Of a stretch of DNA of 55,251 bases, positions 48,003-55,251 are shown in pieces. The translations under genes were made by a program, and so were the position numbers. This DNA comes from an uncultured Lentisphaeria bacterium (GTDB lineage Bacteria; Verrucomicrobiota; Lentisphaeria; Victivallales; Victivallaceae): the NCBI GenBank assembly GCA_949282965.1, contig CASDQW010000066.1, forward strand, positions 1-55,251. The letters run 5' to 3'. Within the stretch, counting starts at the first letter, position 1. Every line of letters begins with the position of its first letter. Below the pieces are notes generated by a model that searched no databases, had not been told where the DNA came from, and saw nothing but the letters and a program-made list of their open reading frames with translations.

Positions 48003-48704
48003 ATGGCGAAATCACCCAAAAAAACGGCGAAATCCAGCAAAAAAACCGCAGCGCGGGGGCTTGCCGTACTGCTGATCTGCCTTCTGGGAGGTCTGCTGTT
48101 GTTGTTGCTGCTGCTGTTCACCGGACATCCCCGTTATCCGGTACCGGAGTTGACGCCGGGCGACTGGACCTTTCAGGCGAATCTGCTGATGCGGGAACTG
48201 CCGCGGATTTTCCGGAGCGAACCGGAAGACCGGGCAACGCTGCACCTGACGCCGGAACAGGTCAACTCGGTCTTGCGTTTTGCCGCAAACGGGGGAAACC
48301 TGGCGGCGATGTTTCAGTACACCGGTGCGTTCGCCGCCGTCGACGATACGCTGCCCTTCCGGGCTTCGTACGATCAGGGGGATCTGGATATCGCCTATGC
48401 CCATGATACCGGAATCCCGCTGCTGATGGGCGGCTTTTTCCCGGTCCGGCTGCGCGGGCGTCCGGAACTGGAAAACGGGCAACTCCACATTCTGCCGTCG
48501 GCGGCGCAGGTGGGGCGTATTCCAATCGGCGCAACAATGGCGGATTTCATCATCCGGAATGCTCTGAAACAATTGCAGAACAACGGTTCCCTGGAGAAAT
48601 TCCTGACCGTGGTCGAACGAATCAAGGTGGATGATGCCGGAAATCTCGAACTGGTATACCGTCCCTACGAACTGAATCGGCTGATCTTCAAGCGAGATCA
48701 ATAA
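48003..48704 (+). CDS. Membrane-anchored protein of unknown function
   Basis: This 233-residue protein has a Lys-rich cytoplasmic end (MAKSPKKTAKSSKKTAARG), a single leucine-rich helix (LAVLLICLLGGLLLLLLLLF), and a 190-residue exported domain. The latter contains LHLTPEQVNSVLRFAANGGN, FRASYDQGDLDIAYAHDTG and VERIKVDDAGNLELVYRPYE, a layout like the YpmS/DUF2140 proteins of unknown function in Firmicutes. GGGAG precedes the ATG by nine bases. It lies 31 bases after tsaB and one base before the first chromate-transporter gene, which suggests joint transcription. No enzymatic motif is visible. Confidence 0.65.
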   Translation: MAKSPKKTAKSSKKTAARGLAVLLICLLGGLLLLLLLLFTGHPRYPVPELTPGDWTFQANLLMRELPRIFRSEPEDRATLHLTPEQVNSVLRFAANGGNLAAMFQYTGAFAAVDDTLPFRASYDQGDLDIAYAHDTGIPLLMGGFFPVRLRGRPELENGQLHILPSAAQVGRIPIGATMADFIIRNALKQLQNNGSLEKFLTVVERIKVDDAGNLELVYRPYELNRLIFKRDQ

Positions 48705-48705
48705 A

Positions 48706-49332
48706 ATGGAAACGCCCCCGGAAGAACCATCCGGACTGAACGGGTTATCCCGCGGCCGGATTTTATGGTTGTTGTTTTTCAACTTTCTGAAGATCGCCAC
48801 GTTCGTGCTCGGAGGCGGCTATGCCATCGTCCTGGCAGCGGAAGGCATTTTCATCCGGAAGTTGCGCTGGCTCCGCGACGGGGAACTCATGGATATGCTG
48901 GCCATCATCCAGACCATTCCCGGTCTCATGGCCGGTAATGCCGCCATTTATGTCGGCTACCGGGCTGCGGGACGGCTCGGCGCCCTGGTGGCATTGACCG
49001 GGGTGGCGCTGCCGTCTTTTACCATCATCACCTTGATTTCGCTGGGATTTTCCCATCTGCCCATGGAAAATGTCTACGTGCAGGGGGCATTCATCGGCGT
49101 TCGCAGTGCACTGGGCGGTCTGACATTCGCGGCCCTGTTGCGCATCTGGAAAAAAACGGTGCGCGGTTTTCTGGGAGCACTGATTATCTCGGGATGTTTC
49201 ATCGGGGTTACCTTTTTCGCGGTCAATCCGGCCTGGCTGCTGTTCGGCGCGATGGGCCTGGGCGTCGCCTGGTTCCTGATCGGCTGCCATCGCCTGGACA
49301 TGCGCAATCTGACGGAAGACCACAAAATATGA
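48706..49332 (+). CDS. Chromate transporter, short-chain subunit 1 (CHR family)
   Basis: This 208-residue protein with six hydrophobic segments is a short-chain member of the chromate ion transporter family. The family repeat motif is present as FLKIATFVLGGGYAIVLAAE near residue 30 and AIIQTIPGLMAGNAAIYVGY near residue 68, corresponding to the FxxxGxxxFGGG and Q-x-xPGP-type motifs. It overlaps the second half-size transporter gene by four bases (ATGA), so the pair is co-translated and likely makes a heterodimer. Such pairs export chromate in some bacteria; in others the physiological ion is unknown. Confidence 0.88.
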   Translation: METPPEEPSGLNGLSRGRILWLLFFNFLKIATFVLGGGYAIVLAAEGIFIRKLRWLRDGELMDMLAIIQTIPGLMAGNAAIYVGYRAAGRLGALVALTGVALPSFTIITLISLGFSHLPMENVYVQGAFIGVRSALGGLTFAALLRIWKKTVRGFLGALIISGCFIGVTFFAVNPAWLLFGAMGLGVAWFLIGCHRLDMRNLTEDHKI

Positions 49333-49910
49333 ATGTGCTGAAGATTTTCCTGTTGTTCTGTTATTTCGGCTGCCTCTGCTTCAGCGGCGGGAATGCGCTG
49401 GTCCCGCTTTACATCGACGATCTGGTCGAAGCCCGACACTGGATGACGCTCCATGAATTCGGCAACCTGATGGCAATCGCCCAGATGACTCCGGGGCCGA
49501 TCGGAGTGAATGCGGCAACGTTTTTCGGCTTCCGCCAGGCGGGGATCCCCGGAGCGCTGGCGGCAACGACGGGGTTGCTGCTGCCCTCCTATTTTCTGGT
49601 CATTCTGGCGCTCCGGTCGCTGGAACGCTGGGAAAAAAGCCGGATTGTGCAGGGGCTCATGAGCGGCATCCGCCCGGCCACCGCAGGTATGATCCTGGCC
49701 TCCATGCTGATTTTCATGGAAATGTCCGTCTTCAGCGAAGCTCTTCCGTGGGGTGCTTTGCTGGGCAAACCGGTATCACCGGGCTTCTATCTGCGTCCGG
49801 TGGCGGCAGGCATTTTTCTGGTCTCCACCTGGCTGCTCTACAAAGGCAAGGTGTCGATCATCGCGGTCATTCTCTCTTCCGCCGTGCTGGGGGCGCTGCT
49901 CTGCCGTTGA
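49329..49910 (+). CDS. Chromate transporter, short-chain subunit 2 (CHR family)
   Basis: This 193-residue protein is the second half of the pair. The start at 49329 overlaps the previous stop by four bases; longer upstream starts would run through the partner gene out of frame and are rejected. FLLFCYFGCLCFSGGNALVP is the first membrane segment with the Gly-Gly motif and MAIAQMTPGPIGVNAATFFG matches the family Q-x-TPGP signature. The two subunits share the same ancestral half-repeat but are strongly diverged from one another. The 3' end overlaps the convergent AraC gene by 73 bases. This is a long convergent overlap, but both reading frames are well supported. Confidence 0.88.
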   Translation: MNVLKIFLLFCYFGCLCFSGGNALVPLYIDDLVEARHWMTLHEFGNLMAIAQMTPGPIGVNAATFFGFRQAGIPGALAATTGLLLPSYFLVILALRSLERWEKSRIVQGLMSGIRPATAGMILASMLIFMEMSVFSEALPWGALLGKPVSPGFYLRPVAAGIFLVSTWLLYKGKVSIIAVILSSAVLGALLCR

Positions 49911-50698
49911 GGCACGCCGTCGCCGTTTCCCGCCCGTACCGCGCGGGGACTTCTACCGAAAAAGCGGGTAAACTCCCGGGAAAATTCCTGTACCCGGGGA
50001 TATCCCAGATCCGCGGCGATTTCCGAAATATTGCGATCGGAACAGTGCAGCAGCGCCAGCGCCTCGTTCATCCGCCGCACCCGCAGCCGACGCCCCGGAG
50101 AAAAACCGGTCGCGGCACGGCAATCCCGCAGCAGCGTGGCACGACTGAGATGAAACCGCCGGCACAAGACAGCAACATCCGCGTGAAACAGTCGTTTTTC
50201 CGCGAGGTATCGCTCCACCGCCCGCCAGCGCCGCCCGGGCACCCCACCGTCCCCCGATTCAGTCCAAAGCGGCCTCAGCCGCTGCAATATTTCCAGCAGC
50301 CGGGCATGAGCGGACAGTGCGTCCCCGCACCGGTAAGCCACTTCCATTGCGGCGAACCCTTTCTCCGCGTCCTCCCAGCCACGCATGACCCGACGGGACG
50401 GCGCAAAAGCCGGCAATCCCGGCGCATGAAAGGAGACTGAATAAAAACCATAGTCCGACAGAAATTCGCTCTCCACCCGGTCTCCACCGGCGTAACCGAT
50501 CCAATCTCCGGCTCCGACGTCCAGCACTTCTCCCGCGATCCGCAGCCGGCAACGCCCCCGGACCACGTAATGCAGCAGATGTCCGGGCGGCACAACCGCC
50601 AGCGTCCGGATGCCGCCGCGCCGCTCAAAACGCCAGACACCGGCAATCCGCTCCACCGGAGCGATCAAACCGGAAAGTTGTTGCCCTCGTTCGTTCAT
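49838..50698 (-). CDS. AraC-family transcriptional regulator
   Basis: This 286-residue regulator has an N-terminal cupin-type sensor domain (LLHYVVRGRCRLRIAGEVLD, DVGAGDWIGYAGGDRVE) and a C-terminal AraC DNA-binding domain with two helix-turn-helix units. These are HADVAVLCRRFHLSRATLLR and NISEIAADLGYPRVQEFSRE followed by FTRFFGRSPRAVRAG. It is divergent from the URO-D-like gene at 50842, and two direct repeats of an 11-base motif between them are suitable binding sites. AAGG lies about nine bases before the ATG at 50698; an upstream ATG at 50797 is not supported by a ribosome site and would cover the repeats. The gene's 3' end overlaps the convergent chromate-transporter gene. Confidence 0.9.
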   Translation of the reverse strand: MNERGQQLSGLIAPVERIAGVWRFERRGGIRTLAVVPPGHLLHYVVRGRCRLRIAGEVLDVGAGDWIGYAGGDRVESEFLSDYGFYSVSFHAPGLPAFAPSRRVMRGWEDAEKGFAAMEVAYRCGDALSAHARLLEILQRLRPLWTESGDGGVPGRRWRAVERYLAEKRLFHADVAVLCRRFHLSRATLLRDCRAATGFSPGRRLRVRRMNEALALLHCSDRNISEIAADLGYPRVQEFSREFTRFFGRSPRAVRAGNGDGVPQRQSSAPSTAEERMTAMIDTLPL

Positions 50699-50740
50699 GT
50701 CGGAAACCTTACACCACAAACCCGGAAAAGTCCATCCATC

Positions 50741-50771
50741 ATGACGCATTCTGCGAAAAAATGACGCATTC
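50741..50771 (+). promoter_or_regulatory. Tandem 11-base direct repeats, candidate AraC binding sites
   Basis: ATGACGCATTC occurs at 50741-50751 and exactly again at 50761-50771, with a 20-base period (about two helical turns, the usual AraC half-site spacing). A possible -10, TATTTT (50800-50805), lies downstream with no good -35, as expected for an activator-dependent promoter of the gene at 50842. Confidence 0.65.
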
Positions 50772-50841
50772 CACGCAGGAAATTCCGGTTCATTCATGCT
50801 ATTTTAGAAGCAGTTGAACCAACCAGGGAGCAGCGACAACC

Positions 50842-51987
50842 ATGACGCGACGCGAACGATTGATGCTCAGCATTGCGGGTCTTCCGGTGGACCGTCCGGC
50901 GGTGAGTTTTTATGAAATCAACGGCTTGACTGAAGATTGGCGTGATCCCGATCCCTACAACATCTTCAGCGGTCCCGGCTGGCAGGAACTGATCCTTCTT
51001 GCCGCGGAAAAAAGCGACCGGATGGTTCTGACTTCCGCGGAGACGGAACGCGACGGCCGGAAACTGGGCCCCATCGCCGCCGACCAGCTGCAAAGCCGGA
51101 TCGAAGAACGGGATGGCCGCCGCTATGAACAACTCACCATCGGCTCCGGACCACGGGCGTTGACGCAGCTGGAAATGGTGGAATCGGGCATTCATACCGT
51201 CTGGCGAACGGAACACCCGGTTCGTTCAGCGGACGATCTGCGCTACTGGATCGACCTGCCGGATGAAGAGCTGCGGGGAACTGCCTGCGCCGAAATCGTG
51301 CTGGAACGGGAACGGCTTCTCGGCGACACCGGAGTGGTACTGCTGGACACGCCCGATGCGCTCTGCATGGTAGCCATGCTGATGAGTATGGAGGATTTCA
51401 CCGTCATGGCCATGACCGAACCGGAGCTTTTCGAAGCGGCGCTGCGCAAGGCGGCCCGCTTTCTGCAATGGAATCTGGAAACCGTCGCCGCCGCCTGTCC
51501 GGGACGGATGTGGCGGATTTACGGTCCGGAATTCGCGGCGCCGCCGTATCTGCCGCCGGAATTTTTTCATCGCTATGTCACCCAGTTCGATGCGCCGATG
51601 GTCGCGGCCATCCACCGTTCCGGCGGCTATGCCCGCATCCATAGCCACGGCCGGATCCGGCAGGTACTGGACGAAATCGTGCAGACCGGATGCGACGGCA
51701 TCGACCCGATCGAACCTCCGCCGCAGGGGGACATGGAGCTGGCGGAAGTGCGGGAACGTTATGGCGATCGGCTGACGCTTTTCGGCAACCTGGAGGCTTC
51801 GGACATTGAAAACCTCGACGAAACGGCGTTCCGTCAAAAAGTGCGCCGGGCCCTCGACGAAGGCACCCGGGGCACGGGACGCGGTTTCGTTCTGATGCCG
51901 TCGGCCTGTCCCTACGGCCGACTCCTGTCGCCCCGGGCCTTCCGGAATTACCGGACCATGATTGAGGAAACGGAAAACTTCAGCTGA
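50842..51987 (+). CDS. URO-D superfamily protein, solitary copy with HSHG motif
   Basis: This 381-residue protein is the third URO-D superfamily member in the window. The N-terminal RRERLMLSIAGLPVDRPAVS is the typical family beginning. Later blocks include VLLDTPDALCMVAMLMSMED, GRMWRIYGPEFAAPPYLPPE, GGYARIHSHGRIRQVLDEIV near residue 270, DGIDPIEPPPQGDMELAEVR and LTLFGNLEASDIENL. Where the two operon copies have HSCG, this one has HSHG, so a metal site, if present, would use two histidines. It is probably controlled by the divergent AraC regulator. GGGAG precedes the ATG. Heme-pathway uroporphyrinogen decarboxylase is unlikely because the usual N-terminal PVWxMRQAGR stretch is absent. Confidence 0.82.
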   Translation: MTRRERLMLSIAGLPVDRPAVSFYEINGLTEDWRDPDPYNIFSGPGWQELILLAAEKSDRMVLTSAETERDGRKLGPIAADQLQSRIEERDGRRYEQLTIGSGPRALTQLEMVESGIHTVWRTEHPVRSADDLRYWIDLPDEELRGTACAEIVLERERLLGDTGVVLLDTPDALCMVAMLMSMEDFTVMAMTEPELFEAALRKAARFLQWNLETVAAACPGRMWRIYGPEFAAPPYLPPEFFHRYVTQFDAPMVAAIHRSGGYARIHSHGRIRQVLDEIVQTGCDGIDPIEPPPQGDMELAEVRERYGDRLTLFGNLEASDIENLDETAFRQKVRRALDEGTRGTGRGFVLMPSACPYGRLLSPRAFRNYRTMIEETENFS

Positions 51988-52036
51988 GTCCCCTCCGAAT
52001 TGCCGTTGTACGGTCCGGGGCGGCGGGAAACCGGCA

Positions 52037-54094
52037 TTACGGCAGGTCCGGAAGCGGCGGCCGTTCCCACCGGCCGGATTCCAACAGGGCGCGCTCTTCT
52101 TCCTGAGGCGACCATTTGGCCTTGACCGATTTCAACTCCGGCGTTTTCCGGTGGTCGGAATAAAGACGGATCCGGAAAAACTCCCGGTGATTGAGCCGGA
52201 AATACACCGTATCTCCGGGCGTGTCGGAATGCCGGCCGTCTTTCAGAAATCCCAGCTCCACCTCGCTGATTTGCCGTTCTGCCGGAAGCGGAATCAGCAG
52301 CGTCAGGAATACCTGCTTTTCACCGGGACGCTTGCCGCGGATGAAGGCAAATGCCGGCCGGGGTTCCTTCACCATGTAACGAGGCGAAATCCATCCTTCC
52401 TCCTCTTCCAGCGACACACCGGGCGCGGCCCATCCCTTCACCACCAGATTCGGACCTTTCTGGAACAGGGTGCGGGCCGTCAACCGGCTCCGGTCCAGCA
52501 GCCACGGCCCGGGAGCGAATTGGAAATGCTGCCGGAGCGTTCCGCCCGCTTTGCCGCTCAGTTCATCCAGCACGAGCAGATATTGCCCCTCCACCAGATA
52601 GGCACTCCGGCGGTGGGTAAAATCCCCATTGGCGGCATTTTCCAGAATGGTTACATCCAATCCGGGCAGAGACTGCTGCAGAATCTTCCTGCCGCGCGCC
52701 GCCACCGGCAGATCGTCCAGCGTCACCATCTGATGCGCCTGCGGACGCCGGAACCAGCGCCGCCATTCCGGTTCGCCACTGTAATTGTAACAGCCGCTGT
52801 CGATCATGAACCGCCGTCCGAAGGCGGTAAACTCGAAGGAAAGATTATCATTATGGTTGTGCCAGCGGGCCTCAGGCATATTGGAATTTTTCAGCACGAC
52901 AAAGACGGCATTCGCATCCCACCCGGAACGCATCATGTAATATCCGGCATCCGGCAGCTCCTGCACCCGCCCGGTAGGAGCCGTTCCCTCCTTGCCGGAC
53001 GTGGCAAACCACAGCCAGTCCTGCCGCTTGAACTGCTTGCAGTACGGTTTGATCCATCTCCGGTTGACGCCGGGCTTGTCCAGCCAGGCGTCGCCGAACA
53101 TGGGCGAAGTGCCATCCGGATGACTCCAGAGCATGACGGCATTGACGGATTTTTCCACGAGATCAAGGTAGTCGGGCGGAAATTCCGCGGGCACGTGGAA
53201 CTTACGGCAGAATTCCGGCAATTTTCCGAACATTGCCGGATACGCGATATGATAACTGGGAATAAATTCATCAATCACACCGTCAGGCAGCAGCACCCGC
53301 TTCTGGAAGCGGCACAACCGGTCAACGGCGTCACGGGCGAACTCCACGCTCTTCCGAAATTCGGGAAAACCCGCGGCAAAATACAGCAGCGCCTCCAGCT
53401 GGATAATGTCCCAGTTGTTCAACTGTTTCGGATCCTTGTCCGCAGGATAGAGGGAGTGAATGTATTGCGCCTGTTGCAACAGCGATTGGAGAAACTGCGT
53501 CAGCGTTTCCGCGTCAAGCGCCGGAGATTTTACGAAATATTCAAAGGTAGTCGTCCAGTTCTTCATCCGGATGGCCGTATCCAGCGACCGCCACCCGGCA
53601 TGGCGCCGGAACTGTTTATCCGCATGCATGTGCCGGACCCAGCTGTTGATCTCTCCAGCCCACTCCTGCGCATATCGCTGGTCGCCGGTTACCCGATATG
53701 CGCGCCCCAGCGCCGGCAGCCAGTTGAAGCGGTGAAACTGCCAGAGCCATTCCTGGTCCGGCACCGGCGAAGAATCCCAGTCAATCGGGGTCCCCCGGTC
53801 CCGGGGACCGTAAGCTGACTGGCCAACAAAGCGATGCTGCAACGCATTATCGGCGGTTTCCTGCTCTTTTTCGGACAATTTGGGATTTTTCGTCTCGAAA
53901 AAGGCGGGAATCTCCCGCTTCCGGAAGTATTCCAGCAGCGCCTGCCGCCGCGCCTCTTCCGTTTTGGCGGATTTCACCGCGGCCAGCCCCGGACGCCCCA
54001 GATCCAATTCGCTCCATGCGTCCGGAACCGACTGGTCGGCGGCCCATACGCCGACTGCCGCCAGCATGGTGCAAATTCGGAATAACGATTTCAT
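52037..54094 (-). CDS. Secreted heparinase II/III-family polysaccharide lyase
   Basis: This exported lyase of about 685 residues has an N-terminal signal peptide (MKSLFRICTMLAAVGVWA). The (alpha/alpha) toroid domain spans roughly residues 60-370 (WLWQFHRFNWLPALGRAYRV, WRSLDTAIRMKNWTTTFEYF, NNWDIIQLEALLYFAAGFPE, FIPSYHIAYPAMFG). The heparinase II/III beta-sandwich follows, with RWHNHNDNLSFEFTAFGRRF, MIDSGCYNYSGEPEWRRWFR and AHQMVTLDD, a nearly complete family signature including conserved His residues. This group cleaves uronic-acid-containing polysaccharides such as heparin-like glycans or alginate-type polymers by beta-elimination. The ATG at 54094 follows GGAGGT by eight bases; an in-frame GTG at 54100 is less likely. 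It lies 45 bases after the pseudopilin gene and shares its promoter. Confidence 0.88.
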   Translation of the reverse strand: MKSLFRICTMLAAVGVWAADQSVPDAWSELDLGRPGLAAVKSAKTEEARRQALLEYFRKREIPAFFETKNPKLSEKEQETADNALQHRFVGQSAYGPRDRGTPIDWDSSPVPDQEWLWQFHRFNWLPALGRAYRVTGDQRYAQEWAGEINSWVRHMHADKQFRRHAGWRSLDTAIRMKNWTTTFEYFVKSPALDAETLTQFLQSLLQQAQYIHSLYPADKDPKQLNNWDIIQLEALLYFAAGFPEFRKSVEFARDAVDRLCRFQKRVLLPDGVIDEFIPSYHIAYPAMFGKLPEFCRKFHVPAEFPPDYLDLVEKSVNAVMLWSHPDGTSPMFGDAWLDKPGVNRRWIKPYCKQFKRQDWLWFATSGKEGTAPTGRVQELPDAGYYMMRSGWDANAVFVVLKNSNMPEARWHNHNDNLSFEFTAFGRRFMIDSGCYNYSGEPEWRRWFRRPQAHQMVTLDDLPVAARGRKILQQSLPGLDVTILENAANGDFTHRRSAYLVEGQYLLVLDELSGKAGGTLRQHFQFAPGPWLLDRSRLTARTLFQKGPNLVVKGWAAPGVSLEEEEGWISPRYMVKEPRPAFAFIRGKRPGEKQVFLTLLIPLPAERQISEVELGFLKDGRHSDTPGDTVYFRLNHREFFRIRLYSDHRKTPELKSVKAKWSPQEEERALLESGRWERPPLPDLP

Positions 54095-54139
54095 AAACAC
54101 TACCTCCCGGAATTGGGTCCCGCGCCTACGGAACCGGTT

Positions 54140-54940
54140 TTATTGCCGATCGAAATAATTTTCATGCGGGGAGTTGATATTGAACGGCTCCAGCTCATAT
54201 GGGTCGGGCTGTTCCAGATAAGGCACGCCATGCTCCATCGGCCGTCCGGTCACTCCGCTGACATGACCGTCATACCAGAGCACATTGGTCAGATTGCCGT
54301 GCCGGATCATCACCATTCCCATCACGTCTCCGCCGCCGGCACGGGATATATCCACCAGGGCATAGCCCAGAGTGGGACCTTTCTTATACAGGGAATCCAC
54401 CGTCAGAATCGTGGCGGAAGGTTTACGCACGCTGCGCGCCGGATGTGCATAAATGCTGGCCCCGCAGGTCCGATTGTGCACCCGGAAACAGCCGCCGATA
54501 TAACCGTAGTTATAACCGTAGTCAATGTTGTAGCGCGAATCCAGCGTGGTCGAACTGCTCTGGCTCAGGTTATCGAGCTGGTCTTTCTTGGTCCCGGGAT
54601 GGCCGGGGCATATGAAAACACTGCCGTATTTGGCGGTTCCCATGTATTTCTGATTCACCAGCAAAGTATTCCATGTATCGCAATCATCGTCGGCGGTTTT
54701 GTAGGGAGGCGAAAAGTCATAATCGGCGTGATAGAGCTGCATGGCGGTGCCGATCTGCTTCTGATTGCTGACGCAGGCAATGGTATGGGCCTTTTCGCGA
54801 GCCTTGTTCAAAGCCGGCAGCAGCATCGACGCCAGAATCGCGATGATCGCGATCACCACCAACAGTTCAATCAAAGTAAACCATCCGCGACACCGACCGC
54901 AACCGAAATGGTTCGGGCAATGACACCACATCTTCATCAT
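54140..54940 (-). CDS. Pseudopilin with Cys/His-rich leader and H-x9-DG domain
   Basis: This 266-residue type IV pilin-like protein has the membrane helix [20 protein letters not shown], then [16 protein letters not shown]. The leader before the helix is unusual: [20 protein letters not shown] contains four Cys and a His, and a Trp stands between Gly and the +1 Phe, so the ordinary Gly-Phe prepilin peptidase site is shifted. The C-terminal part ends with the exact H-x9-DG motif in [16 protein letters not shown]. The middle is Tyr-rich ([13 protein letters not shown]). AGGAG precedes the ATG at 54940 with a seven-base gap. It is the first gene of a two-gene unit with the heparinase-like lyase. 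The pattern matches the other pseudopilin at 20327, which also sits with glycan enzymes. Confidence 0.9.
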   Translation of the reverse strand: MMKMWCHCPNHFGCGRCRGWFTLIELLVVIAIIAILASMLLPALNKAREKAHTIACVSNQKQIGTAMQLYHADYDFSPPYKTADDDCDTWNTLLVNQKYMGTAKYGSVFICPGHPGTKKDQLDNLSQSSSTTLDSRYNIDYGYNYGYIGGCFRVHNRTCGASIYAHPARSVRKPSATILTVDSLYKKGPTLGYALVDISRAGGGDVMGMVMIRHGNLTNVLWYDGHVSGVTGRPMEHGVPYLEQPDPYELEPFNINSPHENYFDRQ

Positions 54941-54961
54941 TTCGATACTCCTTGTGTGAAT

Positions 54962-54990
54962 AAGTTACATGACGCAACAACTGATATCAA
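54962..54990 (-). promoter_or_regulatory. Putative promoter of the pseudopilin-lyase unit
   Basis: On the minus strand TTGATA (54985-54990), 17 bases, then TAACTT (54962-54967), with a leader of about 15 bases before the ribosome site. The remaining 54991-55191 stretch upstream of the transposase gene shows no other gene; an IS end may lie there but cannot be defined without the other end. Confidence 0.55.
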
Positions 54991-55191
54991 ATCTGTTTCC
55001 GCCCCGGCCGGCCGTCCGGAACAGAAAACCTTATACCAACAAACCATCTGCCGACGTAAACACAAAACTTGCCGGGAACACCTGATGCACCGCCGGCTGC
55101 CCCGGGCGATAATTAAGAACTTATCCCTAAATAAAAGATGAAATCCAAGAAAATTATGCTATATTTGCATTCTGTAACGCGGGAGGTGAAT

Positions 55192-55251
55192 ATGGCAGTC
55201 AAATCATGGGAAGTGTCGGATGAATTTTGGGCGCGGGTAGCTCCCTTGATA
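55192..55251 (+). CDS. IS5-type transposase, first 20 codons only
   Basis: The open frame starts ATG at 55192, preceded by GGGAGGT at good spacing, and reads MAVKSWEVSDEFWARVAPLI to the window edge. The W/Y-E-x-SDE-x-W-x-x-xxPLI pattern is the characteristic start of IS5-family (DUF4096 domain) transposases. Only the first 20 residues are visible, so completeness and the inverted repeats cannot be judged. Confidence 0.7.
   Translation, partial: MAVKSWEVSDEFWARVAPLI

Noticed and set aside
48075..48117. CTG/TTG-rich tract as a microsatellite
   Set aside because: It encodes the leucine-rich membrane helix of the protein at 48003-48704 and needs no other explanation.

Overview
The window is a GC-rich (about 60 percent by eye) bacterial chromosome segment that most resembles the Lentisphaerota, near Victivallis. 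Three things point there: two pseudopilins with the [21 protein letters not shown] helix and a C-terminal H-x9-DG motif, three uroporphyrinogen-decarboxylase (URO-D) superfamily paralogues, and a dense set of mixed carbohydrate-active enzymes. This placement is an inference from gene content; no rRNA gene is present. I find 42 protein genes (two cut by the window edges), one tRNA-Asp, several well-formed promoters and terminators, and candidate operators.

Layout. 1-6115 (minus): the 5' part of argD, a polytopic GT-C-like membrane protein, a GH78 rhamnosidase, tRNA-Asp and a small membrane protein. 6437-15312: a CstA-type transporter, a secreted beta-helix protein, a secreted unknown protein, a divergent LysR/YeiH pair and an MFS transporter. 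15360-26966 (minus): a compact catabolic operon in the order GH26-like glycosidase, esterase, two URO-D-like proteins, pseudopilin, GH94-like phosphorylase and LacI regulator, followed by an MFS transporter with its own promoter. Its main promoter carries two identical 16-bp palindromic-core sites 103 bp apart. 27238-30985: an AraC regulator divergent from a NagB-like / PIG-L deacetylase / PfkB kinase operon. 30964-36912: a secreted unknown protein, an orphan soluble histidine kinase, an anchored unknown protein, an S41 lipoprotein protease and an M42 peptidase. 37221-43270: a 1709-residue secreted polysaccharide-lyase-like protein with a C-terminal propeller, then a canonical NagB deaminase and a strong terminator. 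43554-49910 (plus): a fused dehydratase activase/dehydratase protein, a cupin, LysA, TsaB, an anchored unknown protein and a two-gene chromate-transporter pair. 49838-54940: an AraC regulator divergent from a third URO-D-like gene, and a minus-strand pseudopilin plus heparinase-family lyase operon. 55192-55251: the start of an IS5-type transposase.

How the genes work together. Most of the window looks like modular glycan harvesting: secreted or anchored enzymes (GH26, esterase, heparinase-like lyases, beta-helix protein) depolymerise and deacylate glycans, MFS carriers import the products, and GH94, GH78, NagB, PfkB and PIG-L proteins finish them in the cytoplasm. Local LacI and AraC regulators appear to control individual modules. 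Pseudopilin genes sit inside two of these modules. URO-D-like proteins occur in one catabolic operon and next to one AraC gene, which may mean methyl-group removal or transfer from methylated substrates, but the sequence does not prove this.
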